This document shows positions 24,521 through 35,353 of a stretch of 64,000 nt of DNA, piece by piece (position 1 is the first letter of the stretch; every line of letters starts with the position of its first letter). The translations under genes and the position numbers were made by a program. The stretch spans positions 15,108,441 to 15,172,440 of the forward strand of contig CM071925.1 in the NCBI GenBank assembly GCA_016081115.2. The letters run 5' to 3'. Source of the stretch: Rehmannia glutinosa (taxonomy: Eukaryota > Streptophyta > Magnoliopsida > Lamiales > Orobanchaceae). The notes beneath the pieces were generated by a model. The model was not told where the DNA came from, searched no databases, and saw nothing but the letters and a program-made list of their open reading frames with translations.

Positions 24521-25922
24521 GGCAATCCCCAAGAAGGATCAAATGAGCATCACAGTGTAAAGCAATCTGTGAGCGATCACATGAAAAGAGTAAAACCGAT
24601 AATTCCTTCAATTTATTTCTCAATGTCTCTCACATTTTCACACTTATACCCGTATACCCAACACAGACAACTTTGTATCAGTCAGGCGAAGTTGTAAGTA
24701 ATAGTGGCCACCTCCAATATCTGCCCAACCATCATGTTACGGATAACTTTATATTATGGACAAGGATAGAAGTCATTATTTAAAGGGGAAAAAGAAAAAA
24801 AAACAAAGCTACCCAACATATGCAACTACAAAAAAGCTACATACATGCCTTCAACTGATTGGACAGCTATTTCCTCAAAATAATCACAACTCACATGGAC
24901 CATTCTAATTGGCGATGCCATTTGAGTTATTGGAAGAATCTTTAATTGCCTCCGCATTCATTAGAGCAGTTATGGCTGGAGTGATGGTGAAACATCAAAA
25001 GAATCATGTATACAACATTTTATCATCTCCAAAAGCATGCCCATTTGGTCTTCTCCCTGCCATTTGTAAATTGATACTAGGTAACGAAACTAGAAAGAAA
25101 AAAAAAGATCTATAAAAGTAGAATGGAACAGAAAAAATAACAATTGACGATGCGGTGAAGGTAAACATCGTGGCGATTGTGATAGGGAAAAAGCTGAACA
25201 ATATCAAAGATGTGCCGATTCCATGAGGAAGCATGGTGGTTTCCAGAAACTGGAAGTTTCCTGTGATACCGTTGTTTTGAGCCTTTGTTAGGAACGTCCA
25301 AGCCCCGTGGTTTTAGGCAGAAAGCAAACATGGGTGGTTTTCCAGGAGGAGAAACCTTCTCCTGACTACCAACATTATGCTCCCACTCCTTCGCTTGTCG
25401 TTGATACCTCTCCCGAGGAGGAGGCCGAGCACAAGATGTAACATCTGAATCACACGAATCTAGGAGTAACAAATAGAGGAGGCAATATATATCTGAAATG
25501 AACAAAAATGCCATGAAAAATAAAGCGATAAACACATATAGGGTTGCTATGGACACACAAGATACATATGACTGTTAGGTCCCAAGTGTATTTTTGTCTA
25601 TGTGAAAAAGAAAGAGGACACCTAAGGGATGTTAGAATTTGCTTAATGAGGTTGGAAAAAGGTCAAGAGCGACACTAAGTTTTGCAATATCTGCGCAGAT
25701 TACTACATTACATCATGGGCTTCATTCAAGCGGATGCATATTTTAAGATGATCGATTTGCTCAAGAATACGCTTATATATCATCTAAAGGAACAAAACAT
25801 GAAAAACCGCGACAAGTCCAACCATACCGCACCCAAGAGGTTAACGTGAAGCAGGCATGTCATAAAGCATTACACTTTGAAAAAAATCGGAAAGTTGCGT
25901 ATGGATTCTTTCACTGAGATTT

Positions 25923-26064
25923 TCTATTTCAAATTGTGTATCATCTCGTATTCCAAATATCACCCCTACACGATAAGTGTATTGATGACATCATTATTAT
26001 ACACTGGCATGCATTTAAGATACTTGGAATACGAGATGAAACATAGTTTGGAATAGAGGATCCT
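25923..26064. repeat. hairpin MITE (imperfect inverted repeat, about 140 bp)
   Basis: The left arm contains catctcgtattccaa (from about 25944), and the right arm its inverse, ttggaatacgagatg (to about 26040). Pairing extends outward on both sides (ctatttcaaattgtg against the inverse of cata-gtttggaatag). The ends resemble Tourist/Harbinger-type MITEs, but no target duplication was found. It lies in the intron of the polycomb-like pseudogene. Confidence 0.6.
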
Positions 26065-26149
26065 ATCCAGGATTCTTTACTCCTTTTCCTTATGGTTGAC
26101 AATATTCTAGTTGAGATATCACAACAACAACTCATTTAAATTTGTTACC

Positions 26150-26800
26150 AGTGTTTAAAAAACGTTAGGCGATTAGGGGTCATAGTGCTTAGGTGCTGGC
26201 GCGGTGCTGAGCGAAGTGAGGCGCCGTCTTACAAAATTAAATTCAGATATCATTATTAATGAAGTATGACACATTACTAAGATAAAATTTTAATTTCATA
26301 CTAAGATAAAATTTTAATTAGTTAATACTTTACTCAAAGTCTCAAACAAACATCATTTTGCAAATTAAAATATCTAAAACCAGTTAATAACGGACGGGAA
26401 AACATATTATCCCAGATCTACTCATCATCCTCCACTTGAAAAGAATCAATAACCCCATCATCCTCCTCTCCATCAAATGAATTCTATCCCTCATCATCAT
26501 CCTCTTCCTTTGTTTGTTTTGTTTTGATATGACCTTTTGACTTCTTTATTTGTTTTTTTAGGGTTTTGACCTTCTTATTTTATTCTTTTTCTAGGGTTTC
26601 ATTTAAGTAAAGGTGTATTGGTATTTTAAAAGGTATTATAATCTAAACCCTAAAAATATAGGAATAACTTAACTGCGAAAAAAAGCGCCTCAAGGCGCGC
26701 CTAGGCAAGCCTTGAGCGCCTTAACTCGCCTTACAAAAATCGCCTAGCCTGAGCCCAACTAGGTGCTTAGGTGTCGCCTAGCGTCTCTGTTCCTTACACA
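26150..26800. mobile_element. MITE-like element with CGCCTAGGCG-rich inverted ends
   Basis: The left end (acgttaggcgattagg, from about 26161) and the right end (inverse of atcgcctagcctgagc, to about 26790) are rich in gcgcc/taggcg words in opposite orientation. Such ends are common in plant genomes. Between them the minus strand encodes a short acidic run (EEDDDEG, DGEEDDG, VEDDE) at about 26420-26510, perhaps the tail of an ancestral or captured protein. No target duplication could be assigned. It lies inside the pseudogene intron. Confidence 0.55.
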
Positions 26801-28227
26801 ACAAAAAGAGGAAAGATTATTCAAAAGTCTGCTCCAATGTATTCATCCAACTTATTCACTAGGAGTGCTCGTGATATAATATAACAGACAAAAACACAAA
26901 CATTAAAAAGAAAGGCAAATAGTACCTTCAAATGTCTTATTAAAGACATGCCCATTTTCTCCTCCTCCGTCCAGTGTTGATATATGAGTTTAGCGCCTCC
27001 ATGCACCCTATTCCGAATAAGATCTTCAATGTCATCATCGTGAATTTGTCACGATGCGAGCATATGAAACTTTTTCAAACATATCTATTGCGATTTCCAA
27101 AAACTCCTCGGATATCTCTTCATATTTATGTTTGTCGGCACAATTTTTGTGTGCCATCAACCACTGTTCATCGTCACTATCCATGTCATATAAATTACGT
27201 GAGGGATCCATCGCCATTTCAGCATCAGTTTGAACCTGTCGGAAATACATTGTAGAATTCCGAAAAAAAGGGACATCATCTCCATAATCATCGTTTTCCT
27301 CAACCAGAAGAACTCCAGGGATGGGGATGTTCTTCACAGAAGCAGCATGAATATTTCAATTGTAACACTCCTCAAACATCTCCTTGAAAAGCATCCACTG
27401 CTCCTCGATGCCTGGGAAATTCCAGATCAGTCCTTTCCCCCTTTCCAGATCATAGCATGTGAATAACGGTTAGTTGACCCAGGCTGCAAAATATGTTTAA
27501 CTTTATATGAATATTTTGTAACCTCAGAAAGCTTGACTGCCAGTCTCCATTCATTATGATCAGCAACTTCCAAGACAATATGTGCCCCACATTCTCTCCA
27601 TCCTTTGTCCCCATGGGTGACTAAAACATTTGCAAAACAAGTTAGCAACTCCAAATTTTTTTGGTTATTCCCAGAACCATCAGATATCCTCGTCAAGCTA
27701 TCTCTCCTAATCCGTTTGCAAGGTAGAGATCTTGAGCTATGCATTTCTTGCTTTCCTATAAAATCATCACTTACCAAAGGCAATGTGTACTGAACCTCAG
27801 TGCGTGGCTTCTTTGGTCCATTACTGAATCCATCCGGCATGAAGTTTGGCTTGCAACCAGACCATACAGGAGAGTTATGTCCAAGAGGGGGAGAAAGTGT
27901 GTTGCTTCAATTCTACCACGTTTCAAGGAACTTTTGGACCACATAGGGGTGTGGTTATGAACATACCCATCATGTACATTACAACTCGCTTCAGACGTCA
28001 GTCTTGATATACAACCTTCTTCACCAAAAGGCATATCAACTTGTTCAAAAGAAGGATTGTCAATAGTCATGCCACCTAATGTGGAATCACTCCTGGGATT
28101 AGAGATTGGAGATGTGATGTATGTTGGCACGGATGCAGGTGCAGATATAACAATATGTTCATGCACTTCCTTCATAGAGTCACACTGGTGTGATTGAGCA
28201 GTAACTTCGGGTGCAATTTGTGCAAAT

Positions 28228-28354
28228 ACAACAAATAAATTATTGCAATTAAAAAAAATATTGGTGGATTAGCGGGTCCAGAACCACCCGTCGGGTTTTA
28301 GAGCGAGGCGGGGAGGGTCTCGGATTTAGCCAAACCCGCCCCATTGCCATCCTT
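28228..28354 (-). repeat. fragment of a GC-ended MITE
   Basis: It shares, in inverted orientation, the sequence found at 33186-33310: attgcaattaaaaaaa, then gcgggtc and ttttagagcg-aggcgggg, ending in ccattgccatcc. It abuts the 5' limit of the polycomb-like pseudogene. Only one end is present. Confidence 0.55.
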
Positions 28355-29060
28355 AAGTGTAAATCGTCCAAACCTTGATTGAAAGTTCAAGCAAAAGCCA
28401 CGCATCCACCAAGAATCACAAACACACACGAGTTTCAATCGATGTTTATGATCTATTTTATCTGTTTAGTTTGTTTTTTGATTGCCTTCCCATTTTCCCT
28501 TTTTGAACGGTGGAGTTTATTTAGTTTTTCGTATCCCTTAAGGATTTTGTATCTTTTGGTTATTTCATATTGATTAATAAAAATGCAATTTCCTTATTGT
28601 AAAAAAAAAAAAAAAGTAATAAAACTCTTTAAAAGGAATACACACTGCTCGAATTTTTAAATGGAATGTTTTACTATATATATTTAATGTTAATGCACCA
28701 TAATTTCTCTTAATTTCTGTAAATTTGATTATACGCGTTTTCAATCTTTCTTACTCTAAATCACATATTGCATATTAATAGCAACTTAAATTAATTATTA
28801 CATGCCAAACAAGTTTGTACTTTCAACTAATCATAAAAATATCATATTTAAACGCTAATCAATTTTTAAAAGGCAATAGTCTAATAGTCAACATTAAATG
28901 TTCCATAATCACTCTAAATTTATTGTAAATGTGATTTTATGTGTTTTTCATACTATCATAATTCACATTATATATTGTATATTTTCCAGAAATTGCATTA
29001 ATTATTACTTACCGTACATATTTATATTTTCAATTAACTGTATCTATATATATATATATA
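28355..29060. other. AT-rich intergenic, no gene seen
   Basis: Short frames only. There is a 15-A run near 28600 and a TA tract just before 29060. Confidence 0.5.
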
Positions 29061-30420
29061 GGGGCAGGATCCAATGAGACCACATTTATGGTGAGACAGT
29101 GTGGACTAATCTCAACCGTCCCTCTTTACATCAAATGCTAGGAATAATTTGGGATAATAATAAATTAACCATTTAAATAAATCTTAGAAAGGGTAAAATT
29201 GTCAAAACAAACAAGTGGGGGACCATCCAAATATGGAATTAGTTATTAGGAGAGAGAGAAATCGCGTGTGGAGAGAGAAAATCGGGCGGGGGAGAGAGAA
29301 AATCATGCATGTGCTCCGTCACGCAAAGCGGTCTTTGACATTTATCATATATTTGATGTATACTTAACACTATTTTTATTGTATGTTTAACATAATTTTA
29401 GTGCATATTAAAATGGTCAAGTAAAAACATGTGGGGACCATGAATTAAGGAATCATTTATAGAGAGGGAGAATCACGCTCATTAATATATGGGGACCAGT
29501 GGATTAAGTAAATCATTTATTAGAGAGAGAGAAAATCACGCCATTATTGACAAAGATAGTTAACATATATTTAATGTATATTTAACACTATTGTGATGTA
29601 TATTTAACATATTTGTACTGCATATTACAATTGTCAAACAAAAATATAAGTATACAACAAAACACATATAAGTATACAACAAAAATATAAGTATACAACA
29701 ACATAAATCCATACATAAAAAATTAACTACATATACAACAAAACACATATAAATATACATCGAAAAACATATAAGTATACAGTAATCCTCACTGCCTCCT
29801 TGTAGGCCCTTGTTTTCTCCACGTCAGCATCATTTTCTTCATCAATCCTCCAATCCTGTCCTTTATTATGAAACCCCAAAAAATATCTCTCAAACTCCCA
29901 AGCACTCCGATCGCTTTCTTCAACAAAAATACTCGCTAACTCCTCCACCATCCTCCCGAATCAAGCATATCGTCGACTCATTTCACCAAATACTCGTGCA
30001 AAGACTGCAAGTGCGAGACATCGATCCGATTAAACAAGTGTATATCATCTCTTTACAGAAAATCGAGTCTAAATCTGAGATCGACTCCCCGAACACGTCA
30101 ATCTCCGGGAAGAATTTCTTAGCCAGTAATGCATAGACGAACGAGTTCGATCCGCTAATGATGAATGGTATTTTCCGGCGGGAGACGATTTGCGTGATGG
30201 CTAGCGAAGCGAAATATGATTTACAGAAGAATCTGGAGCATGAATTGATCTGGAACATTTACCAAATGGGAATGACATTGCTAATAATAAAATTACCATC
30301 TTACCCTTTATGATTTAAAAATAAAAAAAAGCCATTAAATGGGTAAATTTCAACCATTGAAATTCAGTATTGGATTAGTCCACACTGTCTCACTCTAATT
30401 ATGTGGTCTCATTTGATCTT
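29061..30420. mobile_element. terminal-inverted-repeat element carrying a host gene fragment (Pack-MULE-like)
   Basis: The left end reads gatccaatgagaccacattt then gtgagacagtgtggact. The right end is the inverse (gtccacactgtctcac ... gtggtctcatttgatc), giving an imperfect inverted repeat of about 45 bp. The element sits in a TA microsatellite, so the duplication cannot be read. Inside there are three loosely repeated units beginning gggaccat/gggaccag near 29218, 29433 and 29490, and many gtatacttaac/aagtatacaacaa words. A cytokinin isopentenyltransferase fragment lies at 29790-30258. No transposase is present. Confidence 0.7.
29790..30258 (-). pseudogene. captured adenylate isopentenyltransferase (IPT) fragment
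   Basis: IPT transfers an isopentenyl group to adenine nucleotides, the first step of cytokinin synthesis. The minus frame from 30258 has IVSRRKIPFIISGSNSFVYA and LLAKKFFPEIDVF, matching the middle of plant IPTs (the GGSNSF motif, here SGSNSF). After a frameshift near 30050 a second block reads LHEYLVK (stop) VDDMLDSG, then MVEELASIF, EFERYFLGF and AYKEAVR, the C-terminal IPT blocks in the right order. The N-terminal nucleotide-binding loop is missing. The fragment is confined to the inverted-repeat element, which suggests capture of a genomic gene piece. It is not a working enzyme gene. Confidence 0.75.
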
Positions 30421-30421
30421 A

Positions 30422-30424
<3 letters not shown>

Positions 30425-30457
<33 letters not shown>
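30425..30457. repeat. (TA)n microsatellite
   Basis: An uninterrupted alternating AT run directly outside the right end of the Pack-MULE-like element. A shorter TA tract flanks the left end, consistent with insertion into a TA-rich target. Confidence 0.9.
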
Positions 30458-30462
<5 letters not shown>

Positions 30463-31480
30463 AGAGGTCTTTACGGGAAATAGTATGAGAAGATTTTTCC
30501 GCCTTTTTTTGTGCTATAAATAGTAATTCGTGAAAAATATTTGGCATTCCATTATTTTTGGTAGTCAACTTTTTTAAATAGTCACTTTTTAAAATAATAT
30601 AAAAATTATAATTATGTAAAATTAATTTTCCAGATATGTGTGTACTTCATTAATTATTATATTTATAAATTAAAAATATAATAAATCAAAAATATAAGAA
30701 ATATTTACTCATTATTTTATAAATAATAATGAGCTTTAAAATATTATGCATTCGGGCTATTATACGTCAATTTGTATGTTCATATATTTGGTTATTTATG
30801 ATATTAATATTGTTTTTATTTTGGCTTAGCATATTTTTTAATAATTATATTTATATTTAAATTAATTAAGTTCAATTAAAAATACTTATTTTGGTTGAGA
30901 AATATCTAAAAATATGTATCAATATGTATCCAAATTTCATATATCACATATATCCAAATACAATATTATATATATTTATGTAAGAAGAAAATAAGATTTA
31001 TTTAATATGAAATTATATTGATAATAGTATTTTATATATAGAAAATTATTTTCTTATATAATAATGTACTTTTCATTTTAATAGAAATTATATTTTCTAT
31101 TTATAACTTTTGATATTCAAGTTTGAAATTTGTACATCTGAAATTAGATAAGAATTTGTCTATTTGATAATCTTTTGATATGTGTGTATATATAAACATA
31201 AAATAGTTTTCTTTTGAAATAATTAATCCCTTAAAATTGTGTTGCTAAATGTAAAACATGGTTTTTGTTTAATTTCTTTAATAATTTTGACAATTGTTTA
31301 ACTTTCTAAACCCCAAAAAATATTAGAATTTGAGATGATTTTACTATTGATTGTATTGAAAATACAATTTATTAAATATTCAAAGATCGGGTAGTAAAAA
31401 ATCAATATTGGGTTGTTAAATTTCTTTCCAAAGTTTTAATTTCTTATAGATAGACATGTTCTATAAATTGATATAATTTA
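30458..31480. other. AT-rich intergenic, no gene seen
   Basis: Very AT-rich with homopolymer runs. No recognisable coding content or repeat ends. Confidence 0.5.
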
Positions 31481-31784
31481 TATTCGGTTTAATTGCAAAA
31501 TGGGTCCCATAACTATTAGCGTGTTGTAATTTTGGTCCCATTCAAATTGAAAATGGCAATTTAGGACTTCAATTTGTAATTGTACGCAATTTGAGGACCT
31601 AATTAGCCTGATAATTCAATTTAGCCTAGAATTATCACTGTGACGCACGTGAGCACCCAGTTTTGGGGATTTTTCCAATATCTCCGGTCAGCTGATGACA
31701 TGGAGTACGCTTTTTAGTGAAAAAAACACAAATTCCACCTGCTAAAAGATTGGGATGATTAAAAAATGACACATGTAAAATGAA
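31481..31784. other. probable subterminal part of the decayed MULE
   Basis: Contains text of the type aaaatgggtccc, tttaggact and tttgaggaccta, typical of the non-coding ends of plant DNA transposons. It lies just downstream of the transposase fragment. The outer end and target duplication were not resolved. Confidence 0.4.
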
Positions 31785-33185
31785 TATTAAAAAAATAAAA
31801 AATCTATGGGCAGAGCATTTTTGTAAGCTTGACCCCTAAAGCCAGTTGACTTAAAATTCTCATGCAAATGTCTCACACAAAATCTATGGGCAGAGTCAGG
31901 AAACACTTTACTCATTGCTTGTATTAATCCCTTCTGTTTGTCTAACAAAAATGTGTAATCAACATCTCTCACTATGTTCAAGTCATTTTTCAAGTACAAT
32001 TTCAAGTCTCCATGTTTTTCTTACACACCATGGCATATGCAATAGGAACAAAGCGTTGTTTGGATCTACACCAACAACAAGATAAGTAAAATGCCTTTGT
32101 GAGGCCCTTTTAAATGACAACCATCAAGCCCCAATTATAAGCCTACATCCCCCTAGGAAACCCCTTTTAGGTGCAGAGAAACATGTGTAGAACTTACTGA
32201 ATCTACTCTGTCCATTTTCATCAACTTATGTATCCAAAATCACAGTTGAGCTAGGGTTGTTTCTTCTAAGTTCTTCAAAGATAGTCCCACAACCCTTTGA
32301 TTGCACCTCAGGCTCTCCTTCAATAGTTTTAAGAGCTATTTATTTTTTGCTCTATAAGTTTGATCTCTTGACACATTGCATTTTAACTCATTAATTACAT
32401 CTACTCAACCTCGACATCCTTTTAGGATCTCGATTTGAATTTACCCAAGTATATGTCACTTAACCATTCAGTTTTAACATTCTTAACATTAAATGATTGG
32501 TGACATGAGTGCTTGGGATTGTACGTAAACAACGAAAAGTGGATTCCTTCTTCACTTGTCTCAAGTTTATTTTTCACTCACGTCTTCACCACCACATCGA
32601 CATACACTCTAGTTTGGTCATTCTTAGTGAATTTCAAAGTCATTTTAGTTCTAGTGGCATGAGATCGGGACTGCTTTTCTAAACTCATTCTTAGAGCTAA
32701 AAATACATATGTCAAAACCGGGTTATACATCATGTCCGGATTGAACAGAGAGTATTTAGGCCCTTTCTCATCCTCATCACTAAGTTTATATTCATCCAAA
32801 TACATTGCATTCTCCACCACACCATCCTCACCAGAATCAATCAATCACCTTCATCATCATTTAGGTTTTGCCCTGTTGTAGTGTTTTGGTCTACATTTTC
32901 ATCATACGATTGGTCATCATCAATATACTCATCAAATAATGTGTCATTTTCATAGTCACAATCGAACAACCTATCGAAAGTCACTACCATTCTCATGCCC
33001 TTCTGTCATTCATCTTCCTCGATGTGCATTTGTCACTTATGTACTTGACTAGGGGTTGCGTCCCAAGTGTGAGCTCCACATAAACATGCATCTCCTTAAG
33101 TGGGATATGTTTAATAAGCCACTCTCTCAAATCAACATCACCCATAACAACTTAAATGCATTGTTCACTAGAATGCAATATCTCC
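31785..33185 (-). pseudogene. MuDR-like transposase, decayed
   Basis: On the minus strand from about 33185 there is an N-terminal region (VYVELTLGTQPLVKYISDK, then acidic DDEGD). Next comes a block ending KMTLKFTKNDQTRVYVDVV (about 32650-32590), corresponding to the DNA-binding part of MuDR-type transposases. Then LDGCHLKGPHKG (about 32135-32100), the first catalytic Asp region, appears in a shifted frame. Finally DKQKGLIQAMSKVFP and HRFCVRHLHENFK (31940-31850) belong to the DDE/MULE domain. Several frameshifts and stops. The 5' end is interrupted by the MITE at 33186. It could once have mobilised the MULE family in this window, though no shared ends were identified. Confidence 0.75.
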
Positions 33186-33683
33186 TAGGGATCCGTCTCG
33201 CCAAGAAAAATCAAGACCCGGACTGTGACCGCCCCCCGCCCCGCTCTAAAACCCTCAGGCGGGTCTGGGACCGTTAGACCCGCCAATATATTTTTTTAAT
33301 TGCAATAATTTTTTTTGTATCTGTGGCCAAATTTTTAATAGTAATCAAATGCCAATAGGTCCAAAAAAATAAATATAATTATGAAACTTATTATAACTAT
33401 ATTTTACAACTATTTAGCTATAATATGGATTTTTTTTAAAAAAAATACTACTAGGATCTTGCAATAGTATTCAAATAATACTCAAAATAAATATTCAAAG
33501 TAAAATATTACAATATTTTTTTAAAAAATAAATACAATATTATAAGATGTTATAGTAGTAAATTAAAATCAATATAACACTCAAATCTAAAAGTAAATAA
33601 TGGAAAATATCTAAATATATATTAAAAATATAATGAATATTAATGTGGCGGCGGGTTTGAAACCCGCCTCATTGTCATCCCTA
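33186..33683. mobile_element. MITE with TAGGGAT ends (hAT-like)
   Basis: It starts TAGGGATCCGTCTCGCC and ends with the inverse, ATTGTCATCCCTA. GC-rich ends (gggcggg, aaacccgcc) enclose a very AT-rich core. The fragment at 28228-28354 is a relative. The 8-bp flanks (atatctcc and gaccaaat) do not match, so a hAT assignment is only suggested by the ends. Confidence 0.5.
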
Positions 33684-33984
33684 GACCAAATCACCTGTTT
33701 TTTTGACTAATTTATCAAACAATTCTTTTTTAATTTATTTGTTTGAAAAATATATGAAAAAATTAATATAGTGTGTTAAAAAAGGCCAATATGTTTATGT
33801 AATTGCCTTCAATTAGAAATATGTATACTTAGAGGGTGTTAGGTTGGGTTTATAAACTCTTGAAACATCTTATATGATTTGAGAGCTTATAATCTCTTTA
33901 AATTTGTTTGGTAAATTTCTTAAAAAAAAGATCTTATAAGCTCCCAAAATAAGTTGTTAGAAGCTTATAAGTTGTTTTTAAAAA

Positions 33985-34793
33985 TGGTTAGTCTCCTATC
34001 GACTGCCTAACGAAGTTTAATTTTTTGACGGATCCAAATATTTCGACCCATGGTCAATCCGCCTATGACCCGACAACCACTAACACCACAACAACAAACA
34101 TCCGTTGGTCCGCTTCTAATGCTTTTTAGGAGGGATACTAATACTTTTTGGGATGACTATTAATACATTTTTCAGAGAAATACAAAAATACCTTTAGTCG
34201 AAAAATCTAATATTTTCAATAAATTATTAGTACCTTTTTAGTGGGAATATTAATACTTTATGGAAAAAACTAATATTTTTCATGAGGATTACTAAAAAAA
34301 TTGCTCAAGTGGGTTATTATACTTTTTCAAGAAATCTAATACTTTTCAAGGGAAAAATTAATATTTTTTTAGGGTTGTCTAATATTATGTCACCGCTAAT
34401 ACTTTTGAATGGACAATTAATACATTTTAGGTGGATTACTAATACTTAAAAATCAATATTTTTCATGAGGTTTACTAAAAATATTGTTCAAGGAGAATTT
34501 TTTTAATAAGTTGGAGATGGTTGGAGGGAGGAGTATAGTTCAAGGGGATTACTAATACTTTTGGATGTACTATTAATACTTTTAGATGTCGCTAATACTT
34601 TTTGGAAAAACTAATACTTTTAAAGGCCCCTAATATTATGAAATTTCCATCGGTCCGAAGATCCTATGGCAGCCGCCGTAATATTACAAAAATGATCACC
34701 GAAGTGCATGAAATTACAAAAGAACCTTGGCTCAAAGGGTTGAATGCGTCCTAACGAAAAAGACCCGTTAGATGGTCTAAACAAGTCTTTGTC
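33985..34793 (-). mobile_element. MULE-type non-autonomous element C
   Basis: Flanking 9-mers are TTTTAAAAA (33976-33984) and ATTTAAAAA (34794-34802), one mismatch. The ends tggttagtctcctatcgact and the inverse of gatggtctaaacaagtcttt are each exactly 28 bases from a taacg hairpin core, as in copies A and B. The interior carries CTAATACTTTT words, the reverse complement of the arrays in A and B, so this copy is inverted relative to them. It is inserted in another AT-rich repeat (about 33835-34980) with ttataagc words on both sides. Confidence 0.72.
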
Positions 34794-34802
34794 ATTTAAA
34801 AA

Positions 34803-35353
34803 GTTGGGGAATTCCAACTTTTTTCAAAATAAGATCTTATTTCAACGATCTCCTTGAATTTTGACAATTTAAATTAGAAAATTGTCATTAATATCTTAAA
34901 AGGTCTATTATCTTAAAACAAGATCGAACATCTTATAAGCTCTAAAAATATCTTATAAGACATAGGAACTTATACGTGGAATTTGAACTTTAAAAGTAGT
35001 ACAACTCCGACTCATTTAATAATATGAGACATTATTTGGACAATACATGTACACCCACACGTGAAAAACCATCTTGATAAAAAGGCTCACATTCATGAAA
35101 AATATATTCAAATTGTTTTTATCCGTTTTCTGGTTCCTAATCAATAACAATACAAGTGCCACAGAATATAATCAAATTTATAAGAGTAACAAAATCGTAA
35201 AATTAAAATGATGCATAATTAAAATACAATATTCATATCTTCATGCCTTTAAAAATTTACTGGAAAGAAACACAGTAATGATTTAGAAGGCATTTTCTTC
35301 CCTGAATAGTATACAAGTATACAACAATAAGCAATTGTTGTTATTTGTTACAC
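34803..35353. other. AT-rich, no gene seen
   Basis: Starts with the right half of the repeat interrupted by MULE C (ttataagctct, tcttataagac). The remainder shows no coding content. Confidence 0.45.

Larger units (their letters stand above)
23495..24663. mobile_element. copia element made of two inverted halves
   Basis: Perfect 5-bp duplications CAGAC flank it (23490-23494 and 24664-24668). Both outer ends are the 3' end of a copia LTR: the left begins TGTTGGGTATATGGG, and the right is its inverse, CCGTATACCCAACA, with similarity over about 38 bp including the block around tctctcacatttt. The left half (LTR, polypurine tract, pol end) reads on the minus strand, and the right half (RT, LTR end) on the plus strand, with the switch near 24040. 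A normal element would have one U3 end and one U5 end outermost; this one has two U5 ends. Gag, protease and integrase are missing. Confidence 0.75.
24905..28175 (-). pseudogene. Enhancer-of-polycomb-like gene, decayed
   Basis: Plant Enhancer-of-polycomb-like proteins belong to NuA4-type histone acetyltransferase/chromatin complexes. The conserved blocks appear in the family order on the minus strand: PDGFSNGPKKPRT (about 27840), CGAHIVLEVADHNEWRLAVK and LQPGSTNRYSHAMIWKGGKD (27600-27430), KNIPIPGVLLVEE (27335), MDSDDEQW (about 27185), MGMSLIRHLK ending at a GT donor (26926). After an intron of about 1.5 kb filled with transposons come RERYQRQAKEWEH and PPMFAFCLKPRGLDVPNKG (about 25410-25290), NGHAFGDDKMLY and finally ALMNAEAIKDSSNNSNG with a stop at 24905. 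Frameshifts occur near 27900, 27050 and 25240. The region before the C-terminal block is missing (roughly 200 residues or more by family memory). The 5' end stops at a repeat near 28200. Confidence 0.8.

Noticed and set aside
24485..24697. 70-residue plus frame after the copia RT block
   Set aside because: Only its first part continues RT. The rest crosses into the LTR end and has no coding features.
29810..30136. 108-residue plus-strand open frame
   Set aside because: It is the antisense shadow of the isopentenyltransferase fragment, whose conserved motifs are on the minus strand.
33186..33683. Firm hAT classification of the TAGGGAT-ended MITE
   Set aside because: The expected 8-bp target duplication is absent (atatctcc against gaccaaat).
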